64,000 bases of DNA from Allacma fusca (GCA_947179485.1 OX359247.1:2447060-2511059); one strand, 5' to 3'. Counted from the first letter of the stretch, positions 20,177 to 33,757 are shown. Notes: generated from the letters alone by a model not told the origin. A program made the numbers and translations.

Positions 20177-22342
20177 AAACGCATCTATACTTACAATGTA
20201 TCCTATTTTTTTCCATCCCAAGGGTTATGGTATTACAGTATTTACAAACAATTAGAATGTTTTCAGAGCCGTTGATCGCACCCAGCAGTAGGTAATAAAT
20301 GATATGCAATATGATCAGAAAAAAGCACGTGCTCATATTGTTGTAGCCGCATGAACTGTATCACAGATATTATATAATTATTACTTTCTACACCTTTCCG
20401 TCCTTGAAAATGTCATGCGTTCCCTCTCCTATAGAAACATTTATCCAATGTAACAGAATACCGTGCGTTGATCCATATATATTAATGCACACTTTTAGTA
20501 TCTCACTTTGATCTTATTTCTTTCCTTTTGGCTGATGCAATTTTTCCTTCAATTACTACTTTTAACATGGGGTCCACTCCTTATAGAAAATATTCACGTG
20601 CCATTCGAAGGTATCCACATGCTCCATTGTATGAAATCAATACTCCATGGAACTGTATGGAATATTGTTTCCACAAAAGTTAATACAATACATGGCATTG
20701 TCTCGTCTTGTATTAAAGCTATTTTACTTTTGAACAACGACTCTTGAAGAGTTTTATTGAAACTACTTACTTCAAGTTTTCATTTGTTTTAGCAAATGTA
20801 CAGAAAATCGAGCTTAAATAGGAATTTAAACCATTTTAGAAAAAAAATTAATGGGTAAATCCTGAAATTTGAGGCTTTTGAGAGTCAGGAATTAAGCCTT
20901 TAGCTCCCGGTCCGGATACAGCTGGAAAAGTATCATCCAGCAATGTTTCCTCGCAACGAAATTCACGGATCCTAATACGACTTCTATGGCTGTTTTCATT
21001 TTTGCTAACAATATACAGGTGACAGATTAAATCATTGCAATGAATGAATGCATGAAGGTAAACTAATGATCAAGCGGCATGATAATGTTCCTTTTGTGTT
21101 GTTCCCCAAAGCTTTTTCATAACAAATTTTGAAGACCACAAAATTTACAAACTACTGTTAGTATTTATTTTATATGAAATTTTTTTCGGAAATTAAACAT
21201 TTGAATCCATATTTTCCGAAAAAAAATCCCGACTTTGCTTGCTTCAATTCTTGTGTTCTTATTTGTTAACGTAGGTTAATTTTGTTCCTTTGAAAATTCG
21301 GCAAGCGAATTCTCTCTAAAAGAGACTTCGAAGTTGTTCAAGCATGTTCCTGAAATCCATATTTCAGCTGATATTTTTGTGATTACGGATATATGATGTA
21401 AGTTACATTTTTATCGTCTGAATCCTATGAAAGCCCTTATGTATGAAATAATTTCCTACTGCATGAGTATTACGAAGGCCTAAATAATGTTTTGTTTTGT
21501 CAGTGAGTAAAATGAATTATAAAAACGAAAATCTTGACACACGGCCCTCGATCAAACTTAAATGCGGCTTATGTAATCAGTCCAAATGTTTATTAAAAAC
21601 TAAAATACCCATTGAACAAATGGTACGTAATTTAAAATTAAATCTTTAATTTGTTTTGTAATTGAATCTTGGGCCTTCCTGGCCATTTTCACGTTTCCCT
21701 TCATCTACCTAAAGTATTCAACGCCGGGGTTTTATATTATCTTAGAAAAACTTTCAAAATTTTCACAAACGAGCATCAAATTTTATTTTGGTTTAACATT
21801 ATTTGAGTAAAGAAAGAAATTAAAACGCTTATAATTTCATTTTAATTGAAAGGATTTGGGTGAGCGGGACGAAACAAATAATAAAAGAATTTTATATTCC
21901 GGGAATACAGATATATTTAGATGCATGCCACAATATTCAAGCAAATATTTCAACCATGTTCTGTTTTGCTTTTAATATATTTTAGTAATTATTATCAGGA
22001 CCGATTAGCCACCAGATCAGCATCTATACCAAGGACATTTCATTATCACCAATGTGAACATTTTGAACATGATCCTTCAAATTTTGAATATTGGTGTTGA
22101 ATATGAACTACAATGATTTTGATGCACCCACCCTTCCTGGGATGTGACGTCTCGCTAGTTATGAACTCAGTTAAAACCATTTAAATGTTTAAATATCAGT
22201 ACGACATTCAAAAATATGGCAGGTTTCATCAAAACCTCAACAATCTGTACGTTGAGCTAGAGCAGCAAATTAATGATGTCCAAAATAAGCCTTTATTTTT
22301 ACAGTAAGAAAACATTAAAAACGTGTTTTGGCTGTATATGTC
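20177..22342. other. Intergenic with two exon-like stretches
   Basis: There is mostly nothing recognisable. On plus, ATG 21511 opens a short frame with a C-x2-C pair (LKCGLCNQSKCLL) and meets a good donor (ATG/GTACGT) near 21621. It could be a first exon of an unseen gene. On minus, about 21010-20853 is an open exon-like stretch after an acceptor, ending PDSQKPQISGFTH and TAA. Neither connects to a larger model. Confidence 0.25.
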
Positions 22343-22482
22343 CTGGGGGGTTATTTCCGAAACTTAACGATATCGTAAGTTATGATTTTGTATGTTGTTA
22401 ATTCAGTAAACGTCAACTATCGTAACTTAGGAGTTACGACTTACGACTCAAGCCACGGAAGTCAGTCCTTTAAGAATAACCT
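22343..22482. mobile_element. Short MITE-like element with GGTTATT ends (candidate)
   Basis: GGGGGTTATTTCCGAAAC at the left and TTTAAGAATAACCTCC at the right form about 10-11 bp inverted ends around a sequence rich in inverted CGTAACTTA/TAAGTTACG words. A target duplication could not be fixed. It lies just beyond the 3' end of the first zinc-finger gene. Confidence 0.35.
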
Positions 22483-22496
22483 CCAGATGACTAATC

Positions 22497-25391
22497 TCAA
22501 GTTTCATCTATTCCATCTTTACTGCTCCGTGTTGAAAGTGTTTCATCTTCACTTTGCTCCTCTTCAAAGCTTTCTTCGGGATCTTCTTCCGAATCTTCTT
22601 CCGTGGAAACAACTGCTTTTCGTTTGCTTTTTCCAGATTTTGAATACGTTTTTATTTCTTTATGCGAATTATGAACCACAATTTTATGGCGCGTTACGCT
22701 GTAGTGCTGGGTGAATTTCATTCCACAAATGTCACACTCATAGGGCTTGGCTCCATCATGGCTTTTCAAATGTATATATAAACTGCTGCCATGTCGAAAT
22801 TTCTTGCCACACGTTTTGCACTCAAATGTATTTTCTTCGCTGTGAGAAAGAATGTGATCGTTCAGAAAGAGCATACGGACATTTTTACCGCAAATATGAC
22901 ATACAGAATTCATGTGTTGCTTGCTGTGTGACGTTAAGAGGCTGAAAGATCCGAAGAGTTTCCCGCATACTTCACATTTAAATTTCTTGTCAAAAATGTC
23001 AAGGTGTGCTATGGCTTTATGGGTTTTCAGGCTTGCAAGACATTTAAACGACTTTCCACAAAATTCACATGTAATCGGTCGATCATCTGTATGTCTTTTA
23101 AGATGCGTTGTCAAACGGCATTTTGAGAAGAATACCTTCCCACAAATCTTACAAACCAAGCCGTCTTCTGAAATAATTCATGCCGAAATACAAATACTCT
23201 TGTCAGTATCAAATATTTGTCACTTCAAATACGTTATAAAATACAGTTTACTTACCAATGTGAACGGTTCGAACATGTTGTTTCATATACTTGTCTCTTA
23301 ATGCGGAATATGAGCACTGATCACACTTGTACATGTTGCCCACTTTCTCAAAGGAATGTTTTTTATTGAAAGGATCTGTCCAAACAAATTTATCTGGTGA
23401 GATGTTTTCGTAAACAATCATCTTCTTAACATTCGCCCCTGTGAGAGAGAATAGTTATAATTCAGTCAACACCGCAGGTAAATATTTCAATCTTGTTGCA
23501 CTATTACATACTTACAAATGTGTTCCCTCTGTATATGTGCCAGTACTTCCGAGCGAGTTGAGAATTCTGAGAGACAAGTCCCACAGTGAAACTTTTCATC
23601 CTTCACCTCAAATGGATATTTTTGGTTACAAACAAACTTGTTGGGTTCCAATTCAACGTATAACGGTTTAATTTTTTCTTTCAGCGTCTTTTTTTCTATT
23701 ATAAAATTAAAAGATCACAATTTCAGTAATTAATTTATATCTTTCGAAACAAATCCTACATGAAGAAAACAAGTTAAACAAAGTACCAACTTTTATGAAA
23801 TGCTCTCATGTGTAAACACATTTCGTTTGGTGATGAACACAAGACCATGCATCGTCTGCAGCGGAACTCGCCACTTTGTAATTTATCGTATACCAGTCCA
23901 CCACGATATTTAAAAGTTTGTGTCACATCATCGGATGGGTTACCTGAGTGTGTATATAATAGCTGTGAGTGCAAGATTGATTCATGATTTCAATAATTAG
24001 TTGGTTTCTTTTATGTATTACTTACCAGGACAGTCACGCAGGTGTTCCTGTAAGCGCGCTTTACTTCTAAAGAGAATATCACACGAGATGCATTTGATCC
24101 TAGTTTTGCTACACTCAAAGAGACATTTGTCATCCAGGAGGAATTGACATTTCCCTACTATTTTTATCCGATCTCTGAGTGTCCGAAAAGGGACAGTATC
24201 AAGCCACTCAACAGTAGTTTCCTCGTGGTTTCCACCGTCGTCATCATCCTTCATGCTTATATTCTCTGCGTCTTGATCATCTTCTTCAAAATTATGGCTT
24301 GTTTGACATTCGTTTGAATCACTGTGGCATGAATCATCTTGATCATCTACGCCCCTCTCACAATCAGGGACTTTTAAAGTCGGGTCCGAGATGATTCTGA
24401 CAGACGGGAAATAACCTGGAAAAATTTGCCCTATAGTATTAGTACAAGACTTTTATATACAGTGTTCAATAACTTTTGACCCCAGGTTCTCCAAGTTCTA
24501 ACCACGCTACGCAATTTATTGTCGAAGGTGTTTTAAGTTCACAATTTTATTTCAGATCTACCGGTATTGTATTATTATAAGTACGCCGATTCGAGAAGTT
24601 GCTGGGACTAAACAAGTTACAAAATTGAATTATTTAGTTATTTTGGTTTCATGATCATAACTGCTGCACTTGTTGACCGATCGCTTTGAAGTATGTTTTT
24701 TCCTAAATTCTGCACACGAAAATACTTCCTTCTATAGTGTAGGTTAGTTAAATCTTGGAGAACCTAATGGGGCAAATGTCATTGAGCTTCCTGTATATTC
24801 CAAATTATTTGCATGATTTTATACTTACGTCATATATTTTTTCTATGAGTAGATATATACCACCCATTTCTCCCTCTCTACTCTCAGATAATAACTTAAA
24901 TAATCCTGTAATGTCGTTACTAACTTACGTCTACAAATTGCGTTTCTGTAATATCCCGATTTCCCAGAACCACTGAGGTTGTCCATTAAATGTTTTGTAC
25001 GACTGATTTCAGTCGAGATTAAGGCCTCTGTTGGTTGCAGATTTTCTCGATCATGCTGTGACTGTAAAATTTTCGCCGATATTTGTAAAGCTAAAGTATC
25101 TATTTCCTTTTGTATTTCTGACAGTAAGCTGTCAAATTTGTACAGTTTAGCCACCAGGACTCGACACTCCTCACAAAACGGGAAAACGTCCGTGCCGAAT
25201 TTGTACTGGAATTTTGATGGAGGAGCCCATTTCATGTGGATGGAAATTACTTCAAAAATATCAGCTAGGAGTTCTACAATTTCTAAATTTCCGTTAAAAT
25301 TCTTATCGCCGAAAAAAGCGGAAAGGCATATCATGCAATTCAAGTTTCCAGGGCTGGGAATTGAATTGACTCTAATTGGTTGGCAGTCCAT
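22497..25391 (-). CDS. ZAD-like C2H2 zinc-finger protein 1
   Basis: Six exons join in frame: 25391-24929, 24415-24026, 23943-23791, 23695-23516, 23438-23256, 23167-22497; every junction is phase 1 with GT..AG (679 residues). Exon 1 carries a ZAD-like domain: C19-x2-C22, then C73-x2-C76 followed by a helix (VLVAKLYKFDSLL). ZADs mediate dimerisation of arthropod zinc-finger factors. Exon 2 is acidic, ending in a C2HC finger (CISCDILFRSKARLQEHLRD-C). Exons 3-5 hold one degenerate or isolated finger each (e.g. FHCGTCLSEFSTRSEVLAH). Exon 6 holds six clustered fingers (CKICGKVFFSKCRLTTH onward), a basic stretch (KSGKSKRKAV) and an acidic tail. A nuclear DNA-binding regulator is likely; the target is unknown. 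It is a close paralogue of 31061-33757, with identical exon phases and near-identical exon sizes. Confidence 0.88.
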
Positions 25392-27073
25392 TTGCTGCTG
25401 GAATTTCGCAATTATTGTAAAGGATTTGCTTATTTAGACCAAATGACAACTCTATAATTTTATAAAATAATTTATAATAATAAAATTACTAATTTACATG
25501 TAGGTATTAAAATATACGCAAAGTTCGTAGCTAAGGCACTGTTTACTACACGAGAAAATACTACTATTTCTTTTTATGCAAAAAACGGACGAATATATCT
25601 AGGATGGACGATACTGGGTGAATTGGTTTCGTAATTGCATGTCTTGGAAAACTGTAATCAGGGAAATGTTAAACTAGACTTGAAGCCTTTGACAGTTGAC
25701 AAGTTGATTTCTGAAGGTTGTCTCCTTCGCTGGTCCTTCAATCCTTGCACTTATTGTTAGTAATTTAAATCCTTATAGCTCCTTTTTATCCAGCGCGCCG
25801 AGTTTTGTTGTTTACATTACTTTTTAGTGGTGAAGGGCTGAAGGGTGAAGGCGAAAGCAATAGCTTATTGACAGTACACTTATGCACTTACCTGCTGTAT
25901 GTATTCCCACAAAAACCATGATTATTCTTCATGAATAACTGGGAAATGTACAACATATCAAAATTATTGTTCAGAATTACATACCTAAGCTTGACTTAAG
26001 TATATATATTTAAAAAAATCCAGACTGGTAATACAAATAATAAAATATTTATAACATTCCAAACGGGAATCACATTTGGAAAAGTACACTACCCTCAAAT
26101 GTGCAATAGCCCTTGGAACCTTTTAACTAAAATACTAATGTAATAATTGTTGAAAAGCACGCAGTAAAGTTACAAGTACGGAAATAAAGTCAGGACGAGT
26201 TATATAACCAGTAAACGGGTAGTAGGATCTTCCATTTGTTTTTTGACCACTAATTTTCCATTTTCCTTAGACTCTGGTTTTAGCAACTAAATGGGGTAAT
26301 CTTGAATATCCACTGTGTTCGAATACACTCGTGTCCAAAACTTTTTGAACGTTCCAACAATAGTTCCCCTTCAAATTTACACCAAGTTTAATTTAAAGTA
26401 AGCTTCAAGGGAAGAAATAATCGTAAGTAGTTTTATGTAACTTATAATTGCAAACCAAATAAGAATATAAAATATCTACAGTGTACGAAGAAGCGATTGC
26501 TCCAACTCTAGCTCACGTAAGGGTTCAACTGTAAAGAATATTCAATTCCCCTGGGATTTAGCGGTTGAAAATATTAATCCAGATTTTTCAAAAATTAAAT
26601 TAAAATTCAGAGCCAAAAAACATTACGTAGGTTTATGAATTAATTTATGGAGTAAATAATTTGTATCAATTTGCCTTCCATTCCCGAGATCCCAAATTTT
26701 GACTTGGGAAATTCGATTCAAATGAATCCCAATGGAATTTGTTATAAATAATATGTTTCAAAATATTTTTACAAACGACTATAGCCTTAAAAAATGTAAG
26801 ATAATAAACTTTCATTTTTCACATCTTTGTTCCTAAAGATTTCCTCAGTTTCGCTCTGTTTATGGTCATGCTCACCGTTCTCAACGTAGATAGCTCCCCG
26901 GAAAGCCCATAGAATTCGCTAGACCAAGCGGCGTAACACATTGAAAAATAATTTTGGTTGGGAGAGCGGAACTTTCCGCAATAATCCTAACTTTCCTCTC
27001 CGATTTTTGAAAAATCTAGAAAAATATTTGTTAAATGATGACGATCTAAATCATTTTTACCCTTGCCCCTTAC
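25392..27073. other. Intergenic with a dispersed repeat
   Basis: No gene seen. About 26640-27010 resembles 34540-34870 (shared TGAATCCCAA and ATAGCTCCCCGGAAAG), so both are copies of one dispersed repeat. Confidence 0.45.
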
Positions 27074-27141
27074 ATGGGCTGGAGGTGGGATAGTAATTTC
27101 TTCGCACCCTGTAGTTTGATTCACAAATATTGATTTCAAAG

Positions 27142-27832
27142 TTACATGAAAGTAATTCGACCCCGGAATTTAAACGGGGGCATCCAAGTCAGAATGACAT
27201 CCTCAGAATATTGGGCATGACTATGTGTGATAGTATTCTGAAAAGAAATATTCGTCTTATTAAAGCATTTTTTATTCATTACAAGCGGTAAAATGTACAC
27301 AACCGAATGCAATCATGTATGTATTAACAGATCATTTACTTTAAAAGAATGACGTAATGTAGCTAATAATTTTTGATTGGGTCATAGTTCAATAAATTTC
27401 TTACATGCTCTCCGTGGTAACAGTTTAACCTTCGGGTTCCTGCTGTAAATTTGAAAGTGCCTATTGCTGGTTGAAAATGTCTTTGCCAGTAGGCAGTTTC
27501 CTTTGCCTGTGCAATGAAACCTTTGAAACGATACTTCTTGGATACAACCCTAATTGTGACTTAAAATTTAAAAAAAAAATATTTAGTCCTAAATTACATA
27601 TACTGAGCGAATGATAAAAATAAGCTCATTACTGGTAATTACCTGTGACTGTGGTGTTGTCGTAGATCTTCTGGGGATCTGCGATGATTTGATAGGGTGG
27701 GTGGGTCCTTTGCGCAGGATAACCATGTGCTGGTATCAGACTACGACACGCAGTTGTAGGAGCTCCTCTGGATCTGCTTTCACAATTTGAGATTTCCTCT
27801 AAAATCAGCAATGCCAATACAATTTTACTCAT
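27142..27832 (-). CDS. Small secreted Reeler-domain protein (defense-protein/noduler type)
   Basis: The exons are 27832-27643, 27559-27405 and 27237-27142 (stop TAA 27144-27142), 146 residues, with GT..AG introns and matching phases. A hydrophobic signal (MSKIVLALLILEE) precedes a Reeler domain. The domain reads GAPTTACRSLIPAHGYPAQ, then RFKGFIAQAKE, IGTFKF, an LNC cysteine and NTITHSH, then VILTWMPP and GRITF. Single-domain Reeler proteins in insects act in haemolymph nodulation and microbe binding; that role is inferred for this one. The stop falls directly after GRITFM, slightly before where the domain's last strand should end. A donor-like GTAACT overlaps it, and downstream frames at 27108-27074 could be an alternative last exon. 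The exact C-terminus is therefore unsure, and the gene may be slightly truncated. Confidence 0.7.
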
Positions 27833-28652
27833 TGTTTTGCAAGTGAGTGGTTTTGGTCACATGGTTCGCATGATCTGCTGTCTCATTTACACTCAAGAGT
27901 GTGGTGTGTCTGCTGTGAGTGTCTTCAATAAAATGAATGTTTGCGCAGGAATAGCTATAATTATTACGTATAACCCAATTCTTACATTTAGAGTTAGCCT
28001 TGTCAATGAGATGATGGTGTTAATGTAAAGTAATAATTTTAACAACATTTATTGTTTGCAATGTTTACCTTTTCAGCCATCAAAATACAAAACAACTACG
28101 TGAATGAAGTTGTCCTCGTTGTTACATACAACAACAATCTATTTGAAAAACATTCTTTGCTGTTTATGAGCGTATATTAGACGTTTTACTTTAGACAATC
28201 TCTGATAAAAAGTAGTTGGATGAATATTCACTTGTAAGCTAATTAGCCAAATTAAAATCAAAAGGGGTCAGCACTAATAATAATTTCTTAGACCTCCAGT
28301 CTATTAGCGATTCCGGCCTCCCAGCCTAATAGTGTTCTCCAGACAGACCTATCCAGCCATCGAGCGTATTTGTAAAACAACCAGTTGTTGCACAAAATAA
28401 GAAATGCAGTATTACATGCTTACAAAACAAATTATACTGTATTCCATAAACAAGATGAAAATGACCCCAAATATATTTTACGAAATCCAGAAATAATTGG
28501 AAAAATATTTCCCTTCAAAATTGAACACTAAGTCAGTAGTTTCTGCATGCAGTCTATGACTCTAATTCAGAGGGATAAATCTGCACATGGAACACATCAC
28601 AATATTAAATCACAATATTATATTTTAACAGTTTTAGTAATTTGGTCATGTG
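27833..28652. other. Intergenic, no gene seen
   Basis: Upstream region of the Reeler gene. No supported coding region; no clear TATA box was identified. Confidence 0.4.
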
Positions 28653-29464
28653 TAGGCTTGGGATTTTGCGAAAAATGCGAAATTTTAAAAACGATTAGAT
28701 ACGATACTCCCATTGGGGTGAAACTTAATCCCAGATGTTGGTAGAAACCAAAAATGAAAAAACATTTTTCGAAATTTGCGAAAAATTCGGAATTTGCGAA
28801 ATGGGAAGGTTAACTGCGAAATTTTAAAACGCATTAAAAAATCCTGAATCTCTTAAAATATTTTACATACAATCATAATATTTTCAGATTTTTATCATTC
28901 AATTCTGGATCCTCGGGTTTCCCCGGAAAATATTTGCCACTGCATTCCTTCGTCGCTTTTAAAACCTTCGAGAAGGTCAATTCCATTAGAAGATTTGGTT
29001 CAATACTGTACGCTAGTACAACAGCTGAAGTAGACGTTACGGCATTTTGGCTGAAATTTTCTCGTGAAATGCCGATTTTGGTGGTGGAACTAAAAGCCAT
29101 TTCCGCACCTAGCAGTATCGCTCCAGTTCAGAGAAGCTTCACTTATTTAAAAATCTTCTTGCTCCCCAGCGTCTAAAACTTATCTAAGAAAATGTTGTCA
29201 TTCATATGCATGTGGTATTTGGCGATTCAACGGTTCGACCAGACAATTTTGATGACAACAATGTTTCAGCAATCATAATTTCAGCGATTTGAAGTATCGT
29301 AATTTCCAGTAATATGTAAGCTACTTCTTTTAGACTGTCACTCAATAAAAACTAAAGTCTGCAAAATTTGCGAAATGCTCTGGAAAGTATTGCGAAATTT
29401 GCAAAAAATATTTTTTAATTTGCGAAATTTTTACGCAAAATTTAGCAAAATATTCCCAAGCCTA
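28653..29464. mobile_element. hAT-like MITE (GCGAAATTT word), perfect 8-bp TSD
   Basis: The ends TAGGCTTGGGATTTTGC and GCAAAATATTCCCAAGCCTA are flanked by the identical duplication GTCATGTG (28645-28652 and 29465-29472). Both ends are filled with the word TTTGCGAAA. The 812-bp element contains a minus-strand open stretch at 29100-28873 (FSQNAVTSTSAVVLAYS) of unknown origin, possibly captured sequence. No transposase. Confidence 0.85.
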
Positions 29465-29472
29465 GTCATGTG

Positions 29473-29774
29473 GTAAAAAAAATAGGAATTCAGCATAACT
29501 ACATACTTAAAGTTTCTCAATCGCCCAATTATTACAATTATATAGAAGAATTATGTAACACTAGGCTTTACAGTCCATGATTTACAATGTTTGTCAAATT
29601 GGAGCAGCGATCCGACATCTCGGTATAAATGTTACTCCGTTTAACCCTATGCTTAAAATATTTACTTACAGTACAATCGCGATCAACGTACAGATATTAC
29701 AGCTAAAACAAAAATATTTTACAGAGACAATTTTCAAGACGGTGTTTCGGAAAATGAGTTTAAAAAAATTTAAT
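29473..29774. other. Spacer, no gene seen
   Basis: AT-rich, no supported coding. Confidence 0.4.
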
Positions 29775-30085
29775 TAATCACTTGTGTGAATTGCATGCCC
29801 CAAACGCTACGCTCTTAGGGCTGAGCTATGTACATCATAGCGTTTTAAATGTGTTTGTAAGCAAGGATAATGTCGAAATTGCTGAACACAATTTGTGCAT
29901 TCGAACGGATTTTCTTTGCCGTGAAACAGTAAGTGGCTTTTCAGCTTTGCTTATAGCTTTTGCTTAGAACTTAGAAGAACATTTTTGTCGCAAAAATGAC
30001 ATAGAGAAATATTGTGTCTTTTACGATGTGCCGTCAGTAGACCTATAGTTCCAAACTTTCGCCCACAGCCCACGTTCGGACTCAT
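29775..30085 (-). pseudogene. Decayed C2H2 zinc-finger exon, copy of the last exon of the paralogues
   Basis: On minus, broken fingers follow the order of the terminal exon of the neighbouring genes: CHFCDKNVLLSS, then GKENPFECTNC with QFRHYPCLQTHL, close to the GEENTFKCKTC...FRHPNSLSVHL of 31061-31743. Stops and a frameshift interrupt it. It is the remnant of a further tandem gene copy. Confidence 0.6.
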
Positions 30086-30825
30086 ATTTCTTCTCAAAGT
30101 TCTCCCGGTATGTGTTGTTGTTTCATATTGTTTCAGACCGACTTAATATGGACAAAAATGACCTTCTTTGGAGTGGAGAAAAGTCAGACATGGTAAACGT
30201 TATTGGTTTATTGCTTCTGCATAAACACAACATGCTTATTTGTATGTACTTTATCATAATAATGTTATTAGTACCTTTGTCACAATGATAATGATTATTG
30301 ATGTTATTTTAATTTAATTACTGTTAAATACTATTTTATTTAAAGAGAAATTATTGGTTGAAAGTAGTCTAGTCAATGGTTTGAATCTCAAGACTATAAA
30401 AACGAGATCTCAATAACTGGAGCTATTAGCCTGACTTGGGAGTCGGGGTAATCTCTGGCTCTTGAGAAAGCTTATGACGGCAGGGAAGCTCTGCCCAAAC
30501 CAATATTATTATATGTATTGTTATACTTCCATAAAAAAATAAAGCAGATAATTGCAAATGAATAATAGGGTAATAATACTGGGCCACATTAATTCTTTCA
30601 TAGTATGTGCATGTATCTACACAATTGAAACAAAATTACAATGGATGTCTTCTCTTATTAATTAAAAATATTCTTGGAAATTTATTTCTGACATAGTTAA
30701 GTTTATATAATTATTGGGAATGTACAAACAGGACATTACGAATAATTCTATCATTGGACAACATCATTTTTCAAATGCACATTTAAGCAGTTAGACTCGC
30801 AATTTTTTGCTGCTATTTTGTAATT
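30086..30825. other. Intergenic between decayed finger copies
   Basis: No gene seen. Confidence 0.4.
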
Positions 30826-31015
30826 ACACGTAGTTACTTCACTGTGAGAAAGCATGCGATTAATCAGTCCGATTAGAATGACACCAGCTAGACACATGCA
30901 AATATCACATCATAATTAATGTGTGTTGCATTTAGACAACGCCCGTAAACTTCACATTCACTTTCCTGGTCAAAAACCTCTTGACATTCTAAACCTTTGG
31001 GAGTCCAATTAATGT
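30826..31015 (-). pseudogene. Second decayed zinc-finger fragment
   Basis: On minus, QEVFDQESECEVYGRCL and, further on, INRMLSHSEV resemble the third and fourth fingers of the terminal exon of the adjacent gene, with lost cysteines. It could be a continuation of the 29775 relic, separated by later insertions. Confidence 0.45.
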
Positions 31016-31060
31016 AAACCCGAACACATTAAAAAAGGTTTGGCTAACAGAATGCGCAGA

Positions 31061-33757
31061 TTACTTTTCTAAGGTATCATCTACCCCATGCGTACTGCTC
31101 CGTGTTGAATATGTTTCGTCTTCACTTTGCTCCTCTTCAAAGCTTTCTTCGAACTCTTCTTCGTCAATGGAAACATCCTCCTGGCGTCTCCTTTTTCGTG
31201 ATTTTGCATACGTTTTTGCTGTCTTATTGGAGTTGTGGACAACATTTTTATGACGCGTTACGCTATAGTGTTGTGTGAATTTCATGCCACAAATGTTGCA
31301 TTCATAGGGCTTACAATTAGCTCCATCGTGGCTTCTCAAATGTACGCTCAAGCTGTTCGGATGTCGAAAATTTTTGCCACACGTTTTGCATTTAAACGTA
31401 TTTTCTTCCCCGTGAGACAACATGTGGTTGTTCAGATTGCTTAAAAGGAAGTTTTTACCACAAACATGACATACAGAATTCGTATGTGTCTTGCCATGTG
31501 CCGTCAGTAGACCTATTGTTCCGAAGACTCTCCCGCAAGGTTCACATTCATATTTCTTATCACAAATCTCGGGGTGTTGTAATGCTTTGTGAGCTGCCAG
31601 ACTAGGGAGAGATATGTAAGATTTCCCACAAAATTCACACATAGGCAACTGACGATCGTCTGCATGCATTTTGCGGTGGTTTCTCATTTGGTGGATCGAT
31701 TTGTATACTTTTCCACATGTTTTGCAAATTAGTTTATCGGGGTCTAAAATGTTGATACGAATTTAAACAATTACATGCATACACTTATTCCAATTTCTAC
31801 GATTGTTATTTTTTAAAAAATATGAAACATTATTATTTGTCTTACCGATGTGAACGTATCGAACATGCTCCTTCATACGTTCGAGTGATGATGTGGAGTA
31901 TAAGCACTGATCACATTTATACATGCTATCCAGCCTCTCGAAGGAAAATTTTTTGTTGAAAGCATCTGTCCAAACGAACTTATCCGGTGAGATGGTTTCG
32001 AATACAACTTTTTTACGAAAATCAATCCCTGTTTCAGAAAATAGTTGAAGAAATTTGTAATTCAATCAACACCGGAGGAAAATATTTCAAACTGGTTACG
32101 CTATTACATACTTACAAATGTGTTCCCTCTGTATATGTGACAGTACTTCCGAGCGAGTTGAGAATTCTGAGAGACAAGTCCCACAGTTAAATTTGTCATC
32201 CTTCACCTCAAATGGATATTTTTGATTACATACATACTTGTTTGGTTCTACTTCAACGCATAAAAGTTTAACTTTGTCCTCGATCGTTTGTTTACCTGTG
32301 ACATTGAAAATAAATGACCAAATGGATTCATAAATTAATTACATAAAATTTTTGCACAACTGCTACGAGTTGCTCAAGAGAATTAATTTGAAAACTCATA
32401 ATTATCACTGACTCGCATGAAATGTCCTCAGATGCAAGAACATTATGTTTTTTGATGAGCACAAGTACTTGCATCGTCTGCAACGGAGTTCCCCACTTTG
32501 TATTTGGTCGTAGACGTGTCGATAATATTTATAAGATTTTATCACATCATCTGCTGGATAACCTAGACCATATAAACTACACTCGTTGAATGTAAAACAT
32601 ACAATGTCATGATTTCAATACAATAATAATAATTTACCTCCTCTCAAGCTCAAATTACTTACCAGGGCAGTCATTTATTAGATGATCCTCCAGCGTAAGT
32701 TTACCTCCAAACTGGATATTACAGGTGACGCAGTAGAACCGGGTTTTACTGCACTCAAAGTGGCACTTAGAATCCAGGAGGTATTGACAATCTCCAACCT
32801 TCCTTACCCGATCTCCAAGTGAAGGAAAAGGTTCAGTATCAAGCCCCACAGTCGGAGTCTCCTCGTGTTTCCTATTGTCACTCTTCTTGACAGTATCTTC
32901 ATCTTCAGTATCTTGATCATTATTCTGATAATTATGTCTGGTTTGACATTCGTTTGAAACGCTGGGACACGAATTGTCTTGATCAACCTCTATATCTCTC
33001 ACAATATCCTCTTCGTTTCCACCATCTTCATTTGTACTCACATCGTCAGTAACTCCGTCACTATGGTATGGCTCATCCTGATCAACTTCGATGTCCCTCT
33101 CAGTTAATACTATAGTTGGATCCGAAATGAGACTTACGGAAGGGAAATAACCTGACCAAAACATATATAATATAAGCATTTTAATACATGGCAACGATAC
33201 TTTACTGTGGTCTCACACAAATTCACTTAATTGCCAGATTATCTACACTATTCTACAGTCCCATTAAAGAAATACATAGAGCAAAACTTACGCCGGCAAA
33301 CTGAGTTCCTGTAATATCTCGATTTCTGTGGACCATTATTGAGCAGGTCCTCCGAATATTGGTCAGAACTGGATTCAGAAGTAATAAAGGCTTTTGTGGG
33401 TTGCAAATTATTACGATTTAGTTCTGACCCCAAAATCTTGACAGACAGTTGTAAGGTCAGTATGTCAATTTGTTTGTGTATATCTAAAAGCAAACTGTCG
33501 AATTTGCAGAGCTTAACCACTACTAATCGGCAATCCTTACAAAACGGGAAGAAGTCGGTGGAAAAATTGTACTGGAATTTTGATGGAGGTGTCCATTTCA
33601 TGTATGTACTAAGGATCTTAAAAATATCTGATAGGATTTCCACAACTTCTAGACTTTGGATCAAATAGTCCTTCTGGGTGAAAGGAGAGAGGCATATTAT
33701 GCAATTCAATTTCTCTGACCCAGGACTCGAACTGGGGCTGACTGGTGCGCTAACCAT
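31061..33757 (-). CDS. ZAD-like C2H2 zinc-finger protein 2
   Basis: Six exons are 33757-33292, 33151-32663, 32562-32413, 32295-32116, 32028-31846, 31743-31061, all phase-1 joins, 716 residues. The ZAD-like domain has a CIIC pair near residue 20 and FCKDC about 50 residues later, then VVVKLCKFDSLL. Exon 1 ends YYRNSVCRR as in paralogue 1. Exon 2 is a long acidic linker with a duplicated DIEVDQD motif, ending in a C2HC finger (CVTCNIQFGGKLTLEDH). Single fingers lie in exons 3, 4 and 5 (CRRCKYLCSS; CGTCLSEFSTRS; CDQCLYSTSS). Six fingers follow in exon 6 (CKTCGKVYKSIHQMRNH to CNICGMKFTQHYSVTRH), with a basic stretch (KSRKRRR) and acidic tail. Likely a sequence-specific nuclear factor. It arose with 22497-25391 by tandem duplication. 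Confidence 0.88.
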
